DNA of 64,000 nucleotides from JBFXIE01 sp050176255 (GCF_050176255.1 NZ_JBFXIE010000012.1), one strand, 5' to 3'; shown: positions 53,731-62,913, counted from the stretch's first letter. The notes: generated from the sequence alone by a model not told the origin. Numbers and translations are program-made.

Positions 53731-54774
53731 TCAGATTCCGACAGCTTGCATGTGGCAGGCCAGATCGACCATGCGGCAGGCGTAGCCCATCTCGTTGTCG
53801 TACCAGGCATACACCTTGAGCAGCGTGCCGTCGGTCACCAGCGTGGAGGGGCCATCGACGATGCTGCTGCGCGTGTCGCGGGCGTAGTCGGCGCTGACCA
53901 GCGGGCGGGTCTCAAAACCCAGGATGCCGGCCAGCGGGCCCTGAGCGGCGGCGGCAAACAGCGCGTTGACCTCTTCGGCCGTGGTGGCGCGCTGCAGCTC
54001 GAACACGCAGTCGGTCAGCGAAGCATTGAGCACCGGCACGCGCACCGCATGGCCGTTGAGTTTGCCCTTGAGCTCGGGGTAGATCAGCGCAATGGCAGTG
54101 GCGCTGCCGGTGGTGGTGGGCGCCAGGCTCAATAGGGCGCTGCGGGCGCGGCGCAAATCCTTGTGCGGCGCATCCACCACCAGATTGGTGTTGGTCGGGT
54201 CGTGCAAAGTGGTGATCTGGCCGTGGCGAATGCCCAGGTTTTCGTGGATCACCTTGACTACCGGCGCCAGGCAGTTGGTGGTGCACGACGCTGCCGTCAC
54301 GATGCGGTCGCGCGCAGGGTCGTACTGCGCGTGGTTGACGCCGACCACGATGTTCAGCACATTGCCTACCTTGACCGGCGCCGCCACGATCACCCGCTTG
54401 GCACCCCGGTCCAGGTGGCCTTGTAGCGTTTCGGGCGTCAGAAACTTGCCGGTGCACTCCAGCACCACGTCCACACCCAGGTCGCCCCAGGGAATCTCTG
54501 CCGCAGTGGCGTGGCTGCTGAAGGACAGGCGCTGGTCGTCGATACGAATGGCGGCATCGCCCTCTGTGGCGATGTCGGCACGCCAGCGACCCTGCACGCT
54601 GTCAAAGGCCAGCAGGTGCGCGGTGGCCTCGGGGCCGCCCTTGATCTCGTTGAGGTGCACCACGTTCAGCCGATTGCCCGCCCGCGGGTCGTCGCCGGGG
54701 CGCTCGGCTGCACCCAGTGCGGCGCGCAGCGCCAGACGGCCGATGCGGCCCATGCCGTTGATACCAATGTTCAT
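53731..54774 (-). CDS. ArsJ-associated glyceraldehyde-3-phosphate dehydrogenase
   Basis: A phosphorylating GAPDH that in this context uses arsenate to form 1-arseno-3-phosphoglycerate for export by ArsJ. 347 aa. The NAD motif GINGMGRIGRLALR lies at the N terminus; the catalytic C164 is in AASCTTNCLAP. It ends in YDNEMGYACRMVDLA. Being first in an operon with arsJ, it is the arsenic-dedicated copy and not the glycolytic enzyme. AGGAG stands 6 nt before the ATG. Confidence 0.94.
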   Translation of the reverse strand: MNIGINGMGRIGRLALRAALGAAERPGDDPRAGNRLNVVHLNEIKGGPEATAHLLAFDSVQGRWRADIATEGDAAIRIDDQRLSFSSHATAAEIPWGDLGVDVVLECTGKFLTPETLQGHLDRGAKRVIVAAPVKVGNVLNIVVGVNHAQYDPARDRIVTAASCTTNCLAPVVKVIHENLGIRHGQITTLHDPTNTNLVVDAPHKDLRRARSALLSLAPTTTGSATAIALIYPELKGKLNGHAVRVPVLNASLTDCVFELQRATTAEEVNALFAAAAQGPLAGILGFETRPLVSADYARDTRSSIVDGPSTLVTDGTLLKVYAWYDNEMGYACRMVDLACHMQAVGI

Positions 54775-54789
54775 GCTTGACTCCTGAAA

Positions 54790-54818
54790 TTCATTCTATC
54801 TTTCAAAGATGATTGAAT
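54790..54818 (-). promoter_or_regulatory. ars operon operator/promoter
   Basis: An AT-rich island holds the perfect palindrome ATCTTT-C-AAAGAT (54798-54810), flanked by an imperfect TTCAT.../...TTGAA extension. On the minus strand TAGAAT, overlapping its end, is a good -10 hexamer. A dyad on top of the -10 is where an ArsR repressor would bind. Located 16-44 bp ahead of the GAPDH start. Confidence 0.6.
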
Positions 54819-55062
54819 TATTGATCAATTCGTGTGATGTGGGTGGCTGTGCAGTGCTGCCGACGGGCTGGGCCGGATAGCGATTCAAAATTAATGGCAA
54901 CCACTGGTGGCTGGTCAATGTCGTGGCCGGCTGGTAGCCGTTTTGGCGGCAAAGTGCGCCGGCACAACATTCCGTCCGGGCTGTCTGTCGGGGCGTTCGC
55001 GGCGCTGTGGGCCTCTTCGTCGAGCAGGACAGGGCCAGGGCAGAAAAAGCCCCTGGCTGTTG

Positions 55063-55091
55063 GCGTCACATATTTGCCACAGACTTGATAC
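55063..55091 (+). promoter_or_regulatory. candidate Pho box upstream of phoX
   Basis: GCGTCAC, ATAT, TTGCCAC, AGAC, TTGATAC: three 7-mers at 11-bp spacing, each with four or five of seven matches to CTGTCAT/C. It ends 43 bp before the phoX start codon. PhoB control of phoX is common, which raises the likelihood. Confidence 0.5.
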
Positions 55092-55134
55092 ACGATTGCC
55101 GGGTTTTCCCTGTCCACAACGGAGCTCTTCGCCC

Positions 55135-57279
55135 ATGAATACCACCACCGTTTCCGAGTACGACGACAACGAAATCGTCAACCTTTCTTCCAACCAGCAC
55201 ATCGACAGCATCCTGGAAGCTCGCCTGAGCCGTCGCAGTGCGCTCAAGGGCGGTATCGGTGCTACTACCGCGGCTTTGCTGGGTAGCGTGAGTCTGGCTG
55301 CCTGCGGCGGCAATGACGATGACGACAACAGCAACGTTGCCAAGAGCCTCAACTTCACGGCCGTTGCCAAGACCAATGCCGACCTGGTGACGGTGCCCGA
55401 GGGCTATCAGGTCAGCATCCTTCATGCGCTGGGCGACCCGATGCACTTCGGCGATGCCTCCTGGAGCGACAAGGGCACCGAGACTGCGGAGTCCTACGAC
55501 CGCCGCATTGGCGACGGCCACGACGGCATGTACTACTTCGGCATGTCCGACGACGGCAAGTTTGACCCCAATCGCTCTGACCGCGGCCTGCTGTGCGTGA
55601 ACCACGAATACGTGGTGGCTCCCTATGGCCTGCACCCCACCGGTCGCATCACGACGGATGGCAAGCGTCCCGCCGACCAGGTCGAGAAGGAAATCCGCGC
55701 CCACGGTGCTTCCATCGTCGAAGTCAAGCGCAAGGCTGGCAGCAACGACATGGAAATGGTGCGCGGCTCCAAGTACAACCGCCGCATCACTTCGGCCACC
55801 CCGATGGACATCGGCGGCCCCGCTGCTGGCAACGCCAAGCTGGTCAACAAGCTGTCCAAGGATGGCAAGCAGGCCTTCGGCATGAACAACAACTGCGCCA
55901 ATGGCTACACGCCCTGGGGCACCTACCTGACCTGCGAAGAGAACTTCCTGAACGTGATCGGCCGCGCCGCTGGTGACGACGCCAAGCGCAGCGCCTCTGA
56001 AATCGTGGCCCTCAAGCGCTACGGTCTGCCTGAGAACCGCAAGAGCCCCTATCTGTGGGATACGGCCGAAGGCGAGCAGTACGCACGCTGGAACAGCCAG
56101 GTCACCGGCGCAACGGCCGCTGACGACCACCGCAACAGCTTCAACACCTTCGGCTGGGTGGTCGAGATCGATCCCTTCCGCCCCGACAGCAAGCCCGTCA
56201 AGCGTACCGCCCTGGGCCGCTTCAACCACGAAGGCGCGTGGCCCGCACCGGCCAAGGCCGGCGAGCCCATCGTCATCTACTCGGGCGACGATGCACGCAA
56301 CGAGTACGTGTACAAGTTCGTGTCTGACGCCAAGTGGGACCCGAAGGACATCAACGGCGGCACCGCCGCTGGCGCCAAGTACCTGGACAAGGGCACGCTG
56401 TACGTCGCCAAGTTCAACAACGACGGCACCGGCGAGTGGCTGGAGCTGACCTTCGGCAAGAACGGCATCGACGCCAGCAACAAGGTGTACCCGTTTGCCG
56501 ACCAGGCTGACGTGGTCTTGCATTGCCGTCTGGCGGCTGACTCCCGCGGCGCCACCAAGATGGACCGTCCCGAGTGGGGTGGTGTGAACCCGTTGAACAA
56601 CGAGGTTTACATGACCATGACCAACAACTCGCAGCGCGACGGCACCAAGGTGCCGCTGGACGCCGCCAACCCGCGCAAGGGTAATACCAACGGCCACATC
56701 ATCCGCTGGAAGGAAGAAGGCAACCAGGCGGGTACCAAGTTCCAGTGGGACGTGTACCTGTTTGGCGCTCGCGTGGACGAGAAGCAGAGCCAGAACCTGT
56801 CGGGCCTGACCGCCGTGAACGACTTCTCCAGCCCTGACGGCCTGTACTTCGACCAGCGCTCGGGCAACGCCGGTGGCCTGCTGTGGATCCAGACCGACGA
56901 CGGCGCCTACACCGACGTGACCAACTGCATGATGCTGGCTGCCCTGCCGGGCAAGGTGGGCGACGGCGGCAAGGTCACCACCAAGGACGGCCAGGCCACG
57001 ATCATGGGTGCCAAGCCCACCGAAGCCAACGTGCGCCGCTTCCTGGTTGGCCCGTTCGACTGCGAGATCACCGGTGTGGTGGCAACGCCCGATGGCAAGA
57101 CCCTGTTCTTCAACGTGCAGCACCCTGGTGAAGACACGGGCGATTTCGCGACCGACAAGTACACCAGCTACTGGCCCGGCAACCAGCCTGGCATCACCAG
57201 CAGCCACAAGGGTCTGAAGCGCCCCCGCTCTGCCACCGTGGTGGTCACGCGCAAGGACGGCGGCACGATCGCCATCTAA
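55135..57279 (+). CDS. phoX: PhoX family alkaline phosphatase (Tat-exported)
   Basis: A Ca/Fe-dependent phosphomonoesterase that releases phosphate from organic esters in the periplasm. 714 aa. It has a twin-arginine signal with R33-R34 (SRRSALKGG), then ALLGSVSLAAC, where C57 could be lipidated. The mature part has PhoX features: VPEGYQVSILHALGDPM near residue 85, CVNHEYVVAPYG, GGPAAGNAKL, WGTYLTCEENFLNV, GRFNHEGAW, DDARNEYVYKFVS, MDRPEWGGVNPLNNEVYMTMTNNS and FSSPDGLYFD. The ATG at 55135 has GGAG 10 nt upstream; upstream in-frame codons read through the Pho box region and are not coding. Confidence 0.95.
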   Translation: MNTTTVSEYDDNEIVNLSSNQHIDSILEARLSRRSALKGGIGATTAALLGSVSLAACGGNDDDDNSNVAKSLNFTAVAKTNADLVTVPEGYQVSILHALGDPMHFGDASWSDKGTETAESYDRRIGDGHDGMYYFGMSDDGKFDPNRSDRGLLCVNHEYVVAPYGLHPTGRITTDGKRPADQVEKEIRAHGASIVEVKRKAGSNDMEMVRGSKYNRRITSATPMDIGGPAAGNAKLVNKLSKDGKQAFGMNNNCANGYTPWGTYLTCEENFLNVIGRAAGDDAKRSASEIVALKRYGLPENRKSPYLWDTAEGEQYARWNSQVTGATAADDHRNSFNTFGWVVEIDPFRPDSKPVKRTALGRFNHEGAWPAPAKAGEPIVIYSGDDARNEYVYKFVSDAKWDPKDINGGTAAGAKYLDKGTLYVAKFNNDGTGEWLELTFGKNGIDASNKVYPFADQADVVLHCRLAADSRGATKMDRPEWGGVNPLNNEVYMTMTNNSQRDGTKVPLDAANPRKGNTNGHIIRWKEEGNQAGTKFQWDVYLFGARVDEKQSQNLSGLTAVNDFSSPDGLYFDQRSGNAGGLLWIQTDDGAYTDVTNCMMLAALPGKVGDGGKVTTKDGQATIMGAKPTEANVRRFLVGPFDCEITGVVATPDGKTLFFNVQHPGEDTGDFATDKYTSYWPGNQPGITSSHKGLKRPRSATVVVTRKDGGTIAI

Positions 57280-57606
57280 GCTAGCGCCTGGTGTCACCCT
57301 CGGCATTGCCGGGGCGCACTTCACGCAAAAAGCAAAACCCGCCTCGTGCGGGTTTTTTTATTGGCTGCGTTCGGATTGCCTGCAGGGGCCAGTCTTGGTG
57401 TCTGGGTGCTGATTGGCCTGGCGCCTGAGCAGGGTGGGTTGATGCCTGTGTGCGGATCTATTGAAACGGCAAGGCAACGAGACCGCCGGGCGGCCGGGCG
57501 GTGTGAAACCAAGCCCCACCCTCAGCGAGGGGTGTTGCCCTTGCCGCGCGGGTTGGATGGCGGGCGCGGCAGGCGGCCAGGCCGCTGCCAACTGGCGCGG
57601 GGCCGA
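57280..57606 (+). other. 327-bp intergenic region after phoX
   Basis: Contains the phoX terminator (57334-57359). The remainder, up to the end of the convergent BPSS1780 gene, shows no supported gene or RNA. Confidence 0.5.
57334..57359 (+). terminator. intrinsic terminator after phoX
   Basis: AAAACCCGC (57334-57342) and GCGGGTTTT (57348-57356) form a perfect 9-bp stem with a CTCGT loop and continue into a run of seven T in all. Confidence 0.9.
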
Positions 57607-58443
57607 TCAGTCGGATGCTGCAGGGGGCGCGTTTTGGTCGCTGCCCTGGTTGTCGCCCAGATCCCGGCCGGGCGCCTCAAAAGAATCACGAAACGTAAAC
57701 ACCACCGACGCAAGAAACATGGCGGCAAGCATCATGGCAGTGGCCACCATGAGGCCTCCAGCCAGGCCGGCGCCCAAACCCATCGCGGTCAGCAGTGTGA
57801 TCACCAGGCTGATGGCGATGCCCGCGCCCAGAAACACGCCGATCCACGACAGGCCATAGACCATGAAGGCGCCGAAGTTGCGCAGACAGGCCACGATGCT
57901 GAAGAACAGCGCCTTGACGGGCGGCACGTTGTGCCAGTGCACCAGGCCGGGTGCATGCCAGAACAGCAGCGACAGCGGCACGTACAGCAGCAGCGACAGC
58001 CACATGGCGGCCTGGAAGTCGCCGGACTCGGCCACTTCGCGGGTGAGTGGCTGGCCACCCAAATAGACCCGTGCAAACTGGCCGTCATCGAGCAGCGCGG
58101 ACAGCCCCATCACACACAGAAACCCCACGGCGTACAGCGCGCCTAGCATCAGCATGGCGTGCAGGCGCTGTTTGCCGGTGCGAAATGCCACCAGCAGCAG
58201 GGCGGGCGTGGGCGCGCGGCCCTGGCTGGCCTCGGCGGCGGCCACCATCATGGCCAGTGTGGCCGATGGCAGCAGGGCCAGCGCCACGGCAGGGCCGACC
58301 AGCGGCAGCATGTTGACCAGCGACATGGCGGCCATGGTCATGAAGAAAAGCGCGGCCAGGGCCATGGGCTGGCGCCAGAAAACCCGGATGCCCAGGCGTA
58401 CCCATTCCAGGCCCGTGCGCGCGGGGACGATGTGCAGTTTCAT
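57607..58443 (-). CDS. BPSS1780 family membrane protein
   Basis: A 278-aa inner-membrane protein with about six helices. It begins with the family-type segment VPARTGLEWVRLGIRVFWRQPMALAALFF and MSLVNMLPLVGPAVALALLPSATLAMMVAA. The C terminus is polar and acidic. Members occur widely in Burkholderiales; their function is unknown to me. A 104-bp gap separates it from thrB upstream on the same strand. Confidence 0.85.
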   Translation of the reverse strand: MKLHIVPARTGLEWVRLGIRVFWRQPMALAALFFMTMAAMSLVNMLPLVGPAVALALLPSATLAMMVAAAEASQGRAPTPALLLVAFRTGKQRLHAMLMLGALYAVGFLCVMGLSALLDDGQFARVYLGGQPLTREVAESGDFQAAMWLSLLLYVPLSLLFWHAPGLVHWHNVPPVKALFFSIVACLRNFGAFMVYGLSWIGVFLGAGIAISLVITLLTAMGLGAGLAGGLMVATAMMLAAMFLASVVFTFRDSFEAPGRDLGDNQGSDQNAPPAASD

Positions 58444-58547
58444 GAGTGGCAGTCGAAGTGGCGCACCCGGCTGTGATGCGGGTGCATGAGGAATTTACCC
58501 CAGCCAGCGGTTTGTGCCCCGTGCGCAGGGCATTGTGTGCACGCCTG

Positions 58548-59498
58548 CTACAACAGCACGGGCTGGGCCACACGCTGGCGCAGCACGCGTTCGAAGTGCG
58601 CGGGGTCGTGGGGTTTGAGCATGCTGGCCTCGCGCGGCAGATAAAAGTCCCATAGGCGCGATATCCAAAAGCGCAGCGCGCCGGCGCGCAGCATGGCCGG
58701 CAGCAGCGGGCGTTCGTGCGCGGTGAGGGGGCGCACCGCCTGATAGGCGTCGATCATGGCCTGGGCGCGCTGCGGGTCGTGCGCGCCGGTGTCCAGGTCG
58801 ATGCACCAGTCGTTCAGGCATACCGCCAGGTCGAACAGGAAGGTGTCCACGCCCGCAAAGTAGAAGTCGAAAAAGCCGGTGAGCGCATCACCGTCAAACA
58901 TCACGTTGTCGCGAAACAGGTCGGCATGCACCGGGCCGCGGGGCAGGGCGGCGTAGGCCGAACTGGTGGCCACATGGTTTTGATACGCCAGCTCGGATTG
59001 CAGCAGCGCCGCTTGCTCGGCGCCGATGTGCGGCAGCACCACGGGCACGGTCTCGTTCCACCAGGGCAGGCCGCGCAGGTTGGGCTGCTGGCGCTGGTAG
59101 TCGCGCCCCGCTAGGTGCATGCGCGCCAGCATGTCGCCCACGGCCGCGCAGTGCACGGCTTGCGGGGCCAGCTGGCTCTTGCCGCGCAGCTTGGTGGCCA
59201 GCGCGGCAGGTTTGCCGGCCACCTGGTGCAGGATGGCGCCATGCGCGTCGGCCTGCGGGTCGGGCACGGGGATGCCCGCGTGCGCCAGGTGCTTCATCAG
59301 GTGCAGGTAAAAGGGCAATTGCTCGGCCGTGAGGCGCTCGAACAGCGTGAGCACGTACTCGCCCTGCTCGCAGGTGACGAAGTAGTTGGTGTTCTCGATG
59401 CCGCCTTCGATGCCGCGCAGCTCAAGCAGCTTGCCCAGTCGCAGTCGGCGCAGCAGGTCGCGCGCCTCTTTGGGGGAGACTTCGGTGAAAACGGCCAT
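58548..59498 (-). CDS. thrB: homoserine kinase (aminoglycoside-phosphotransferase fold)
   Basis: Phosphorylates homoserine on the way to threonine. The 316-aa product belongs to the ThrB type with an APH-like kinase fold, unlike the GHMP-type ThrB of E. coli. It begins MAVFTEVSPKEARDLLRRL and has IEGGIENTNYFVTCEQGEYVLTLFER (nucleotide loop), the catalytic loop GPVHADLFRDNVMFDG and FFDFYFAGVDTFLFDLAVCLNDWC. The polA-DUF2782-thrB neighbourhood is usual in betaproteobacteria. Confidence 0.95.
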   Translation of the reverse strand: MAVFTEVSPKEARDLLRRLRLGKLLELRGIEGGIENTNYFVTCEQGEYVLTLFERLTAEQLPFYLHLMKHLAHAGIPVPDPQADAHGAILHQVAGKPAALATKLRGKSQLAPQAVHCAAVGDMLARMHLAGRDYQRQQPNLRGLPWWNETVPVVLPHIGAEQAALLQSELAYQNHVATSSAYAALPRGPVHADLFRDNVMFDGDALTGFFDFYFAGVDTFLFDLAVCLNDWCIDLDTGAHDPQRAQAMIDAYQAVRPLTAHERPLLPAMLRAGALRFWISRLWDFYLPREASMLKPHDPAHFERVLRQRVAQPVLL

Positions 59499-59573
59499 CG
59501 GTCAGTAGGTCAATGCACAGGCGTTCTGCATGAAAACGCTGGAAGCGGGGCGGGTGATGTGGGTAGCGCGGGG

Positions 59574-59942
59574 TCAGAAAGCCCGCAGGTTCCATACGCG
59601 CGGAGCGGTCACGGTGTCCGACTCGTTGAAGTTGCCGGGCCGCGCACGCGCGCCGTCGTTGGCTCGCACCTCGTAGGCAGGCACTGGCGTGCCGGTCTTG
59701 GGTTGCACGGTGATGCTTTGCGTCTGGCCGCCCACACGCAGCTCTTGCACGCGGCTGCCGGCGTCTTCCACCACGATGCGCTCGGCGCGCTGATTGCGGC
59801 GGTCTTCCATCGTCGGCTCTCGTGTCAAGGGCTGAGTGCGTTCCTGCCCTGTGGGCCGGGCGGCATCGGGACTGCTGCTTTGGGCCAGAACAGCGGGGCT
59901 GGCCAGAACCAGCAGCAGGAGCGGAGTGTGAAGGGCGCGCAT
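59574..59942 (-). CDS. DUF2782 family secreted protein
   Basis: A 122-aa protein with a signal peptide (residues 1-20, LLLLVLASPAVLA before QSS). The core MEDRRNQRAERIVVEDAGSRVQELRVGGQTQSITVQPKTG and the end RVWNLRAF are the DUF2782 pattern. It lies between polA (divergent) and thrB (same strand, 75 bp), as in related genomes. Function unknown. The ATG at 59942 is the only start that places the signal peptide at the N terminus. Confidence 0.88.
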   Translation of the reverse strand: MRALHTPLLLLVLASPAVLAQSSSPDAARPTGQERTQPLTREPTMEDRRNQRAERIVVEDAGSRVQELRVGGQTQSITVQPKTGTPVPAYEVRANDGARARPGNFNESDTVTAPRVWNLRAF

Positions 59943-60105
59943 GGGGCGCGATTGTAGGCGCCATGAGCGCGCTGCAGGCGCGGCGCGAACAGCTACCAAC
60001 GGCTGTTGACGGCTGCGAACGGCGTGCCCGCCGCATAGTGCGGCACAGGCTTTGCGCTGTGGGCGGCATGCGGCGGGGTTTGTGCAGCGGCCGGGCGCAT
60101 GTGTG

Positions 60106-60111
60106 CACAAT
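60106..60111 (+). promoter_or_regulatory. -10-like CACAAT exactly 6 nt before the polA ATG
   Basis: CACAAT, CGCTCC, ATG. The same spacing as at the monooxygenase and uvrD genes; it predicts a leaderless polA mRNA. No Shine-Dalgarno is present and no clear -35 is visible. Confidence 0.45.
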
Positions 60112-60117
60112 CGCTCC

Positions 60118-62913
60118 ATGAGCGACTCTAAAACCCTGGTGCTGGTGGATGGCTCCAGCTACCTGTACCGCGCCTTCCATGCCATGCCTGACCTGCGCGC
60201 CGTACCCGGCGATGCCGCCAGTGCGCCCACGGGCGCCATACGCGGCATGATCAACATGCTGCAGGCGCTCAAAAAGGAAGTGCGGGCCGACTATGCCGCC
60301 TGCGTGTTCGATGCCAGCGGCCCCACCTTCCGCGATGCGCTGTACCCCGAGTACAAGCAGCACCGCGCTCCCATGCCCGACGACCTGCGCGCGCAGATCT
60401 CGCCCATTCATGAGGTGGTGCGGCTGCTGGGCTGGCCGGTGCTGTGCATCCCGGGTGTCGAGGCCGATGACGTGATTGGCACCCTGGCCGCGACGGCGGC
60501 GCGCCAGGGCATCGAGGTGATCGTGAGCAGCGGCGACAAGGATCTGGCGCAGCTGGTCAACGAGCACATCACCATCATCGACACCATGAACGGCAAGCGC
60601 CGCGACCTGGCCGGGGTGCAGGCCGAGTTCGGTGTGCCCGCGCGGCTGATGGTCGACTTTCAGACCCTGGTGGGCGATCAGGTGGACAACGTGCCCGGCG
60701 TGCAAAAGGTCGGCCCCAAGACGGCCGCCAAGTGGCTGCAGGAATATGGCTCGCTCGACGGTGTGGTGGCCAGCGCCGACAAGATCAAGGGCGTGGCCGG
60801 CGAGAACCTGCGCAAGGCGCTGGACTGGCTGCCCACGGGCCGGCAGCTGCTGACCATCAAGACCGATTGCGACCTGAATGGCTGGGTCGATGGCCTGCCT
60901 TCGCTCGACGCCATCACCGTTGGCGCGCCCGATGCGCCCCGGCTCAAGGACTTTTACGAGCAATACGGCTTCAAGGGCCTGGCGCGCGCCCTGGGCGATG
61001 CCGCATCACCCGCAGCGGCGCCAGCCCCCGCTGTCGCCATGCCGGGCGAAAGCGGTGACCTGTTTGCCGACCACTCCGCCAGCCCCGTGGCCGAGGCTGC
61101 GCAGCACCGTGCGGTGGTGTACGACATCATCCTGAACTGGACCGACTTCGACCACTGGCTGCAGCGCCTGCAAAAGGCCGATCTGGTGGCGCTGGACACC
61201 GAAACCACCTCGATTGACGAAATGCGCGCAGAAATCGTGGGCATCAGTTTCAGCGTGCAGCCGGGCGAGGCGGCCTACATTCCGCTGGCCCATGCCGGGC
61301 CGGACGCTCCCACGCAACTGCCGCGCGATGAGGTGCTGGCGCGCCTCAAGCCCTGGCTGGAGGATGCGCGCCACAAGAAGCTGGGCCAGCACATCAAATA
61401 CGACCGCCATGTGTTCGCCAACCACGGCATCGAAGTGCAGGGCTACGTGCACGACACCATGCTGCAAAGCTACGTGCTCGAAGTGCACAAGCCGCACAAC
61501 CTCACCAGCCTGGCCGAACGCCACACCGGCCGCACAGGCATCAGCTACGAAGACCTGTGCGGCAAGGGCGCGCACCAGATCCCCTTTGCCCAGGTGCCGG
61601 TGGATAAAGCTGCGGCTTATTCCTGCGAAGACTCGGACCAGACGCTGGACGTGCACCTGGCGCTGTGGCCGCTGCTGCAGGCCGACGACAAACTGCGCGC
61701 CATCTACGAACTGGAGATTGCCTGCAGCGAGGCGCTGTACCGCATCGAGCGCAACGGCGTGCTGATCGACGCGCCCACGCTGGCCGCGCAAAGCCACGAG
61801 CTGGGCCAGCGCATCCTGCAACTGGAAACCGAGGCCTACGCCATCGCCGGCCAGCCGTTTAACCTGAGCAGCCCCAAGCAGCTGGGTGAAATCTTCTTCG
61901 ACAAGCTGGGCATGCCCGTGGTCAAGAAGACCGCTACCGGCGCGCGCAGCACCGACGAAGAAGTGCTGGAAAAACTGGCCGAAGACTACCCCCTGCCCGC
62001 CAAGCTGCTGGAGCACCGCAGTCTGGTCAAGCTCAAGGGCACCTACACCGACAAGCTGGCGCAACTGGCGCTGCCGCGCACCGGCCGCGTGCACACGCAC
62101 TACGCGCAGGCCGTGGCGGTGACGGGGCGGCTGTCGAGCAACGAGCCCAATCTGCAAAACATCCCCATCCGCACGGCCGAGGGCCGGCGCATCCGCGAGG
62201 CCTTCGTGGCTCCCCCCGGCTGCGTGATCGCCAGCGCAGACTACAGCCAGATCGAGCTGCGCATCATGGCCCACATCAGCGGAGACCACGCGCTCTTGCA
62301 CGCCTTCCACGCCGGCCTGGACGTGCACCGCGCCACCGCCGCCGAAGTGTTTGGCGTGGCGCTGGACCAGGTGACGGGCGAGCAGCGCCGCTACGCCAAG
62401 GTCATCAACTTCGGCCTGATCTACGGCATGAGCAGCTTTGGCCTGGCCAAAAATCTGGGCATCGAGAACAAGGCCGCCGCCGCCTACATCGACCGCTACT
62501 TTCAGCGCTACCCCGGCGTCAAGCAGTACATGGACGAGACCAAGGCCGCGGCCAAGTCCATGGGCTATGTCGAGACCGTGTTTGGCCGGCGCCTGTATCT
62601 GCCCGAAATCAACTCGCCCAACGGCCCGCGCCGCGCCGGTGCCGAGCGCGCTGCCATCAACGCGCCCATGCAGGGCACGGCGGCGGATCTCATCAAGATG
62701 GCCATGGTGGCGGTGCAAAAAGAGCTGGATGCCCACAAGCCCACCATCAAGATGATCATGCAGGTGCACGACGAACTCGTCTTCGAGCTGCCCGAGGGCG
62801 AGGTGGACTGGCTGCGCAGCCACATCCCGCGCCTGATGGCCGGCGTGGCGGCGCTCAAGGTGCCGCTGCTGGCCGAGGTGGGCGTCGGCCCGAACTGGGA
62901 CAAGGCCCATTGA
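60118..62913 (+). CDS. polA: DNA polymerase I
   Basis: Repair and Okazaki-fragment polymerase, 931 aa (E. coli 928). The 5' nuclease domain (about 1-300) starts LVLVDGSSYLYRAFHAMP and has DDVIGTLAA, SGDKDLAQLV and GDQVDNVPGVQKVGPKTAAKWL. The 3'-5' exonuclease domain keeps its first acidic pair, D360 and E362 (ALDTETTS), and later DTMLQSYVL, so proofreading is probably active. The polymerase domain has motif A DYSQIELRIMAH (about 708), the O helix RRYAKVINFGLIYGMS and motif C VHDELVFE. The start at 60118 is directly behind a -10-like box. Confidence 0.98.
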   Translation: MSDSKTLVLVDGSSYLYRAFHAMPDLRAVPGDAASAPTGAIRGMINMLQALKKEVRADYAACVFDASGPTFRDALYPEYKQHRAPMPDDLRAQISPIHEVVRLLGWPVLCIPGVEADDVIGTLAATAARQGIEVIVSSGDKDLAQLVNEHITIIDTMNGKRRDLAGVQAEFGVPARLMVDFQTLVGDQVDNVPGVQKVGPKTAAKWLQEYGSLDGVVASADKIKGVAGENLRKALDWLPTGRQLLTIKTDCDLNGWVDGLPSLDAITVGAPDAPRLKDFYEQYGFKGLARALGDAASPAAAPAPAVAMPGESGDLFADHSASPVAEAAQHRAVVYDIILNWTDFDHWLQRLQKADLVALDTETTSIDEMRAEIVGISFSVQPGEAAYIPLAHAGPDAPTQLPRDEVLARLKPWLEDARHKKLGQHIKYDRHVFANHGIEVQGYVHDTMLQSYVLEVHKPHNLTSLAERHTGRTGISYEDLCGKGAHQIPFAQVPVDKAAAYSCEDSDQTLDVHLALWPLLQADDKLRAIYELEIACSEALYRIERNGVLIDAPTLAAQSHELGQRILQLETEAYAIAGQPFNLSSPKQLGEIFFDKLGMPVVKKTATGARSTDEEVLEKLAEDYPLPAKLLEHRSLVKLKGTYTDKLAQLALPRTGRVHTHYAQAVAVTGRLSSNEPNLQNIPIRTAEGRRIREAFVAPPGCVIASADYSQIELRIMAHISGDHALLHAFHAGLDVHRATAAEVFGVALDQVTGEQRRYAKVINFGLIYGMSSFGLAKNLGIENKAAAAYIDRYFQRYPGVKQYMDETKAAAKSMGYVETVFGRRLYLPEINSPNGPRRAGAERAAINAPMQGTAADLIKMAMVAVQKELDAHKPTIKMIMQVHDELVFELPEGEVDWLRSHIPRLMAGVAALKVPLLAEVGVGPNWDKAH

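Larger units (their letters stand above)
54775..55134. other. 360-bp divergent region between the arsenic operon and phoX
   Basis: It holds the AT-rich control region of the arsenic operon on the left and the candidate Pho box with the phoX leader on the right. The middle (about 54840-55060) shows no supported gene. Confidence 0.6.

Noticed and set aside
61590..61630. Possible repeat inside polA (ATAAAGCTGCGGCTTATT)
   Set aside because: Only a short GCTGCGGC stretch is similar, there is no second arm, and the encoded DKAAAYSCEDSDQT is normal conserved polymerase sequence.
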